Notes under the pieces: model-generated
Seen by the model: the letters and a program-made list of their open reading frames with translations, nothing else
Databases searched by the model: none
What the model was told of the DNA's origin: nothing
Shown here: piece after piece, positions 61,151 to 64,000 of the stretch
Numbering within the stretch: the stretch's first letter is position 1
How the letters are laid out: each line of letters opens with the position of its first letter
Assembly: GCF_024298965.1 (NCBI RefSeq)
Contig: NZ_CP085193.1
Location: 8,308,001-8,372,000 of the forward strand
DNA from: Streptomyces rapamycinicus NRRL 5491
GTDB lineage: Bacteria > Actinomycetota > Actinomycetes > Streptomycetales > Streptomycetaceae
Length of the DNA: 64,000 nucleotides
Direction: 5' to 3'
Translations under genes and position numbers: made by a program

Positions 61151-61369
61151 ATGGCACCTTCTATGCGGAATGCGGTCAACCCGAACAGTTCTACAGTGCG
61201 CCAGCTGATCATGGCTGCACGCGACCGCGAGATGTACGACGTCGACTGGGACTCGAAGGAGGGTTCCTGGGGCGTGGTCAACGGCCGTGGTGTCTTCGTT
61301 CAGCACACCAACAGCCGTGCGGCGGCCCGCGTGGCGGCTCGCCACCGTGGTGCGTGGGAGGGGCTGTGA
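61151..61369 (+). CDS. Small hypothetical protein (72 residues)
   Basis: A 72-residue protein (TVRQLIMAARDREMYDVDWD; GVVNGRGVFVQHTNSRAAAR). It starts at ATG 61151 immediately after the GGAGAGGGATC leader that recurs before several neighbours. The short fold (helix, three strands, helix) is that of many phage-borne orphan proteins; no family is recognised. Its TGA overlaps the GTG of the next gene. Confidence 0.65.
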   Translation: MAPSMRNAVNPNSSTVRQLIMAARDREMYDVDWDSKEGSWGVVNGRGVFVQHTNSRAAARVAARHRGAWEGL

Positions 61370-61476
61370 CAACTGCGTGGCCTGCAATCGTCACCGGTCT
61401 GGCTGTGACAGGTTTCGTCGGCGTCAGGTCTCTGATGGCCCGATGGAAGGGCCGGGCTGACGACACATCCGACTGA
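61366..61476 (+). CDS. 36-residue single-pass membrane peptide
   Basis: Reads VTTAWPAIVTGLAVTGFVGV, one membrane helix, then a basic-acidic tail SLMARWKGRADDTSD. GTG 61366 overlaps the stop of the preceding gene (GTGA), the same coupling used by real genes across the window. It ends just before a hairpin. It is too short for family assignment. Confidence 0.5.
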   Translation: MTTAWPAIVTGLAVTGFVGVRSLMARWKGRADDTSD

Positions 61477-61486
61477 GTCCCACTTG

Positions 61487-61509
61487 AGCGCACGTCCCGT
61501 ACGTGCGCT
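61487..61509 (+). terminator. Intergenic hairpin
   Basis: AGCGCACGT (61487-61495) and ACGTGCGCT (61501-61509) form a perfect 9-bp stem with a 5-nt loop, 10 bp after the small membrane-peptide gene and 49 bp before the next start. Confidence 0.65.
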
Positions 61510-61557
61510 GACTGGGGTGCTCATGCCGGAGCCCTCATGACCCGTTGGAGAGGGATC

Positions 61558-61965
61558 ATGGAAACTGCAAGCGCGATCGAGTTAGTGGAAGATGTGATCT
61601 ACAAGCCGGGCTGGACGTTCACCGCCCGCGATCACACGAAGCGGTTCGAGAGCACGATCGTTGTCCGCGTGAACTACCCCGCGCGCAACAGCAACCGGGA
61701 TCAGGCGGAGACCGGGTACCCCCAGGAGATCACCACCTACGCGGAATTCCCGCTGGTGGTCAACGACTACACCGACGAAGACCTGTACGCCGCGCTCCTT
61801 GAAACCATCATGTCCATCGAGGAGCACGAGGCCAGGGAATTCCTGCGGGTGCAGCCGACCAACTGGGCGCCGTTCCATCCGCATCGGGCGACGGGTATGC
61901 GCCGCTGGGCCGCCCGTAGCGACAAACCCGACCTGATGGATGATCTTCAGTTCGGGATCGCGTGA
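61558..61965 (+). CDS. Small hypothetical protein (135 residues)
   Basis: A 135-residue acidic protein (METASAIELVEDVIYKPG; FTARDHTKRFESTIVVRV; DEDLYAALLETIMSIEEHEA; FLRVQPTNWAPFHPHRATG). Starts at ATG 61558 right after GGAGAGGGATC; an ATG at 61537 would place that leader inside the gene. The strand-rich first half and the helical second half suggest one globular domain. No family recognised. Its TGA overlaps the next ATG. Confidence 0.65.
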   Translation: METASAIELVEDVIYKPGWTFTARDHTKRFESTIVVRVNYPARNSNRDQAETGYPQEITTYAEFPLVVNDYTDEDLYAALLETIMSIEEHEAREFLRVQPTNWAPFHPHRATGMRRWAARSDKPDLMDDLQFGIA

Positions 61966-62051
61966 TGTCCGACCGAGCTTTGTACCTGATCACCTGGTGC
62001 GCTCTGGCGGTAGCGGTCGTGTGTCAGATCATCTTTTGGGCGCGCAGGTGA
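61965..62051 (+). CDS. 28-residue membrane peptide
   Basis: MSDRALYLITWCALAVAVVC followed by QIIFWARR: essentially one membrane helix with a basic end. The ATG overlaps the preceding stop (TGATG). It is the second case here of a small soluble gene coupled to a tiny membrane peptide, which makes it more believable than its length would. Confidence 0.45.
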   Translation: MSDRALYLITWCALAVAVVCQIIFWARR

Positions 62052-62075
62052 GCACGTCTGCCGCGTGGCATGGGT

Positions 62076-62103
62076 GCGGCACCCCGCCCGAACGGGGTGC
62101 CGC
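62076..62103 (+). terminator. Intergenic hairpin
   Basis: GCGGCACCCCG (62076-62086) pairs perfectly with CGGGGTGCCGC (62093-62103) around CCCGAA. The 11-bp stem lies between the tiny membrane-peptide gene and the next GGAGAGGGATC leader. Confidence 0.75.
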
Positions 62104-62142
62104 CGCCCGTCCGTTGCAGGCACATGATCAAGGAGAGGGATC

Positions 62143-62529
62143 ATGCAGCTCATCAACGATGCCACCGCCTCCGTGGTCGAGCCGGGTTCCATGATTCACA
62201 TGGTGTCGGGCCCCACCGCTGGCCAGGTGTGGCGCTTCGAGAGGGTCATCGACCACGCGACCGATGGGCACCGCGTGCACGTTACGCGGCCTCACCCGAA
62301 GCTCGGACGCATCCACCGGGAGTACCACCCCCGCCTGTTCGGCTGCTCAGTGGCGATCGATGTCCACTGGTACGCCGATAAGCACCGTCTCCTGCGGGGC
62401 CTGTACGTCGTGGCCTCCCAGACTGTGCTGTTGACGCTGGGCGGGATCATCGCCTGGCTGGTGGCCGAATACGGCAACGCGGAATGGGCCGGACTGCTGG
62501 CCGCGCTCGGCGTACACGCTGACGGGTGA
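62143..62529 (+). CDS. Small membrane protein (128 residues)
   Basis: A 128-residue protein with a soluble N-terminal domain of about 85 residues (MIHMVSGPTAGQVWRFERV; RPHPKLGRIHREYHPRLFG) and a C-terminal membrane helix (GLYVVASQTVLLTLGGIIAW). AAGGAGAGGGATC directly precedes the ATG. It should be tail-anchored with its soluble part in the cytoplasm. No family recognised. Confidence 0.65.
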   Translation: MQLINDATASVVEPGSMIHMVSGPTAGQVWRFERVIDHATDGHRVHVTRPHPKLGRIHREYHPRLFGCSVAIDVHWYADKHRLLRGLYVVASQTVLLTLGGIIAWLVAEYGNAEWAGLLAALGVHADG

Positions 62530-62582
62530 ACTGCTGGACCACAGGGGCGCGCGTCCATGCCGGGACGCGCGCCTCCCGTGGT

Positions 62583-62646
62583 CTTGCAGCCCGCAAGACT
62601 CCCGCCATGCCGGGCGGGACCGTGATCAGCATGGAGAGGACTGATC
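62583..62646 (+). promoter_or_regulatory. Structured 64-nt leader, copy A
   Basis: CTTGC and GCAAG form a 5-bp hairpin (62583-62597), CCCGCC and GGCGGG a second one, followed by GATCAGCATGGAGAGGACTG and ATC before the start codon at 62647. It matches copy B at 54 of 64 positions with identical length; differences fall mainly in the loops. Probably a 5' UTR that controls translation or message stability. Confidence 0.65.
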
Positions 62647-63015
62647 ATGGACACCCTGACCACGCCTGCCGTGGAATCCCTGTACGACGACCTGTTCCTG
62701 AACGGCGGGTTCACGATCATGGCCCGTACGGACGGGAGCGCCTACGTGCCCACCGACGGGTACGCGGTGAGCCTCACCCCGACGCAGCACACCATCCCCG
62801 CCACCGCTCCGTTCGACGCATTCGCGGACTTAATCCGCAGCGTTACGGCACGGTACGGGGCCGCGAACGGTCTGGGCGGGTGGCTGTCCGACGGAGTGAT
62901 CTACATCGACCCGATCGAGATCATCCCCGATCAGCAGGCCGCGATCTTAGCTGGAAAGGAGCGAGAGCAACTGGCGATCTTCGACCTGGCCGCAGGTGCA
63001 GAGATGACGCTGTGA
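62647..63015 (+). CDS. Small hypothetical protein (122 residues)
   Basis: A 122-residue acidic soluble protein (TTPAVESLYDDLFLNGGFTI; DGYAVSLTPTQHTIPATAPF; FADLIRSVTARYGAANGLGG; DGVIYIDPIEIIPDQQAAIL). Preceded by the structured leader with GGAGAGGACTGATC. It ends before an intrinsic terminator. The layout of a short helix, strands and YIDP motif is typical of orphan proteins on actinophages and plasmids, and no function can be given. Confidence 0.65.
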   Translation: MDTLTTPAVESLYDDLFLNGGFTIMARTDGSAYVPTDGYAVSLTPTQHTIPATAPFDAFADLIRSVTARYGAANGLGGWLSDGVIYIDPIEIIPDQQAAILAGKEREQLAIFDLAAGAEMTL

Positions 63016-63032
63016 CGGCCGGGTCACGGAAG

Positions 63033-63061
63033 GCGCATCCTCCGTCGAGGGTGCGCTTTTT
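63033..63061 (+). terminator. Intrinsic terminator with U-tract
   Basis: GCGCATCCTC (63033-63042) pairs with GAGGGTGCGC (63047-63056), ten pairs with one G-U, across the CGTC loop, followed by TTTTT. It is a classic rho-independent terminator, one of the clearest in the window, 17 bp after the preceding stop. Confidence 0.85.
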
Positions 63062-63065
63062 GGGC

Positions 63066-63129
63066 CTTGCAGTTCGCAAGACTCCCTCCCCGAGGGGTGG
63101 GACGGCGATCAGCATGGAGAGGACTGATC
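63066..63129 (+). promoter_or_regulatory. Structured 64-nt leader, copy B
   Basis: Same length and layout as copy A: CTTGC/GCAAG hairpin with a different loop, a second G/C-rich hairpin, then the invariant GATCAGCATGGAGAGGACTG and ATC before ATG 63130. It begins directly after the terminator. If transcription restarts here, a promoter must lie inside or just upstream. Confidence 0.65.
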
Positions 63130-63234
63130 ATGTGCAGGGGGATCACACCGCAGCGCATTTCCGAGGTCACGAGCCAGCTAGTCCACTGTCCGGACAGTCT
63201 GGACCGGGGGCCCGTACCTCTGAGGAGTGCGTGA
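63130..63234 (+). CDS. Small hypothetical protein (34 residues)
   Basis: A 34-residue frame (MCRGITPQRISEVTSQLVHC, then PDSLDRGPVPLRSA) that follows structured leader copy B at exactly the spacing used by the 62647 gene. That shared start signal is its main support. The TGA is 3 bp before the next ATG. Confidence 0.5.
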   Translation: MCRGITPQRISEVTSQLVHCPDSLDRGPVPLRSA

Positions 63235-63237
63235 CCC

Positions 63238-63411
63238 ATGAGCTCTGCCGCCAGGCTGCTCAAAGCCCAGAGCGTGATTGTCTGCTCGCTCGCTCCGTAC
63301 AAGGGCCGACCGGTGCAATACCGCCCCCGCCACCGGCACGACGCGCAGCCATGGGTGCTTGGGGCGTTCCGCTACAGCGGGCGGGAATGCCATGCCGTCA
63401 ACGGCAAATGA
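63238..63411 (+). CDS. Small hypothetical protein (57 residues)
   Basis: A 57-residue basic protein (MSSAARLLKAQSVIVCSLAP; YKGRPVQYRPRHRHDAQPWV). GAGGAG about 12 nt upstream of the ATG and the 3-bp gap from the preceding gene support it. Arg/His-rich, so nucleic-acid contact is possible. No family recognised. A further overlapping frame from 63392 to 63496 (MPSTANDQPLCLSHFALMKP) is possible but unsupported. Confidence 0.5.
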   Translation: MSSAARLLKAQSVIVCSLAPYKGRPVQYRPRHRHDAQPWVLGAFRYSGRECHAVNGK

Positions 63412-63629
63412 TCAGCCCTTGTGCCTCAGCCACTTCGCGCTCATGAAACCAGGACGCCGACGGTCCCGGCCAAGCCAGGGAGGCCGCCGGCTCTGACCAT
63501 CCGCCCGACAAGCGAGGGCCGCCAAGCGTCGCTCTCGGGGATGCCGCCCCGTGGCGTTCGCGTACCGAACGCGTCGCCTGGCGCCTTGGTGGCCCTCACG
63601 GTCCCGCATCGTTGGAGAGGACAGGACCT
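63412..63629. other. Gap before the last gene
   Basis: About 220 bp with open frames of Arg/Pro-rich, unconvincing composition. The last 20 bp carry GTTGGAGAGGACAGG, a variant of the GGAGAGG leader, 8 nt before GTG 63630. Confidence 0.35.
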
Positions 63630-64000
63630 GTGAAGAAGTTTGCCACGCACTCATGGGCCACGCGAGAGGCGCTGGCCCGCCACGAACCGTTCGACACCTA
63701 CGGCGCCTTCCGTGCCGTTGACGGGTACCACTTACCGTTCGGCAACCGGCTTCCGCCCCGCTGGCGCGATCAGTACATCGAGGACGCTGCCGAAGTCATG
63801 TTCACCGTCCTCAGCTACCGGACCCCGATCGCGTGGGTTTTGCGCTGTGGGGCCGTTGTCATCCCGAACGTGAAGTACTCGCGGACCACCTCGGGGCACC
63901 AGGCTCTGCTGTATGCCCTGCGCGAGTCTGCGCAGGGCCCGCTGGCCATTGCGGCACAAGAAGAGCGGCAGGAGGCCCGAGAGCGGGCCACACGGCGCCG
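63630..64000 (+). CDS. Hypothetical protein, truncated by window edge
   Basis: A frame open from GTG 63630 to the end of the window (at least 123 residues): KKFATHSWATREALARHEPF, VDGYHLPFGNRLPPRWRDQY, VMFTVLSYRTPIAWVLRCGA, VVIPNVKYSRTTSGHQALLY, then a charged helical stretch. The segment on supplying a start value and TPIAW(V)...YS(R/V)TTSGHQ resembles small proteins common on actinophages and Streptomyces plasmids. Preceded by GGAGAGGACAGG. The C-terminus is missing. Confidence 0.7.
   Translation, partial: MKKFATHSWATREALARHEPFDTYGAFRAVDGYHLPFGNRLPPRWRDQYIEDAAEVMFTVLSYRTPIAWVLRCGAVVIPNVKYSRTTSGHQALLYALRESAQGPLAIAAQEERQEARERATRR

Noticed and set aside
1..64000. tRNA or rRNA genes, or a tRNA-type attachment site
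   Set aside because: I found no TTCGANNC-type T-loop with matching acceptor stem and no rRNA-like sequence by eye; a covariance-model scan would be needed to be certain.

Overview
The window looks like accessory DNA of a Streptomyces or a close relative. The evidence is high GC, strong GC bias at third codon positions, many GTG starts, chains of ATGA/GTGA stop-start overlaps, and families typical of the genus: a DUF574-type methyltransferase, Zn-ribbon XRE regulators, a Tad pilus locus ending in a LysM/BTAD protein, and a DUF6545 (MAB_1171c-type) membrane protein. Whether it is chromosome or a linear plasmid cannot be decided from 64 kb. No rRNA or tRNA gene was recognised.

Three type I-E-like CRISPR arrays share one 29-nt repeat with 32-nt spacers: 27-1580 (26 repeats, decayed tail to 1749), 11312-12683 (about 23 repeats, many mutated) and 49838-52369 (42 repeats, nearly perfect). 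No cas gene is present in the window. Arrays 2 and 3 are each preceded by a broken copy of a coiled-coil plus winged-helix gene; beside array 3 this copy is coupled to a damaged IS5-type transposase.

1.9-10.6 kb, between arrays 1 and 2: HD phosphohydrolase-like protein, a coupled XRE/PLD-like regulator and NUDIX hydrolase, HAD phosphatase, then an overlapping radical SAM - P-loop kinase - methyltransferase - CYTH set, then an XRE regulator fused to L-asparaginase and a PPC-domain protein. This is the best candidate for an undescribed pathway; chemically it suggests small phosphorylated molecules or nucleotides. 13.2-18.7 kb: a tight operon of DUF4254, PLP decarboxylase, GT9-like glycosyltransferase, APH-like kinase and GT4-like glycosyltransferase, followed by a complete tyrosyl-tRNA synthetase.

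20.2-33.6 kb is mostly on the minus strand: HAD, HhH-glycosylase-like protein, EEP-family protein, LuxR-type regulator, glycosyltransferase, amino-acid permease, TPR-like protein with a coupled 49-residue gene, DUF574 methyltransferase, a second Zn-ribbon XRE (with TPRs), a second HAD, and a SIS/BtpA sugar pair. 33.8-36.3 kb holds a probable polymorphic toxin (PrsW-like membrane protease fused to a nuclease-fold tip) with its immunity gene. 36.6-47.8 kb is a lipoprotein, a secreted protein and a complete Tad/Flp pilus operon.

52.4-58.8 kb, right of array 3: HxlR/GGDEF pair and an XRE - ImmA-like - DUF6545 - FAD monooxygenase operon with paired operator-like palindromes. From about 58.8 kb to the end the sequence changes character: an AT-richer non-coding stretch, a spaced repeat in three copies, and a run of small orphan genes separated by strong hairpins and started from a recurring GGAGAGG leader. 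This resembles actinophage or plasmid cargo and continues past the right edge.
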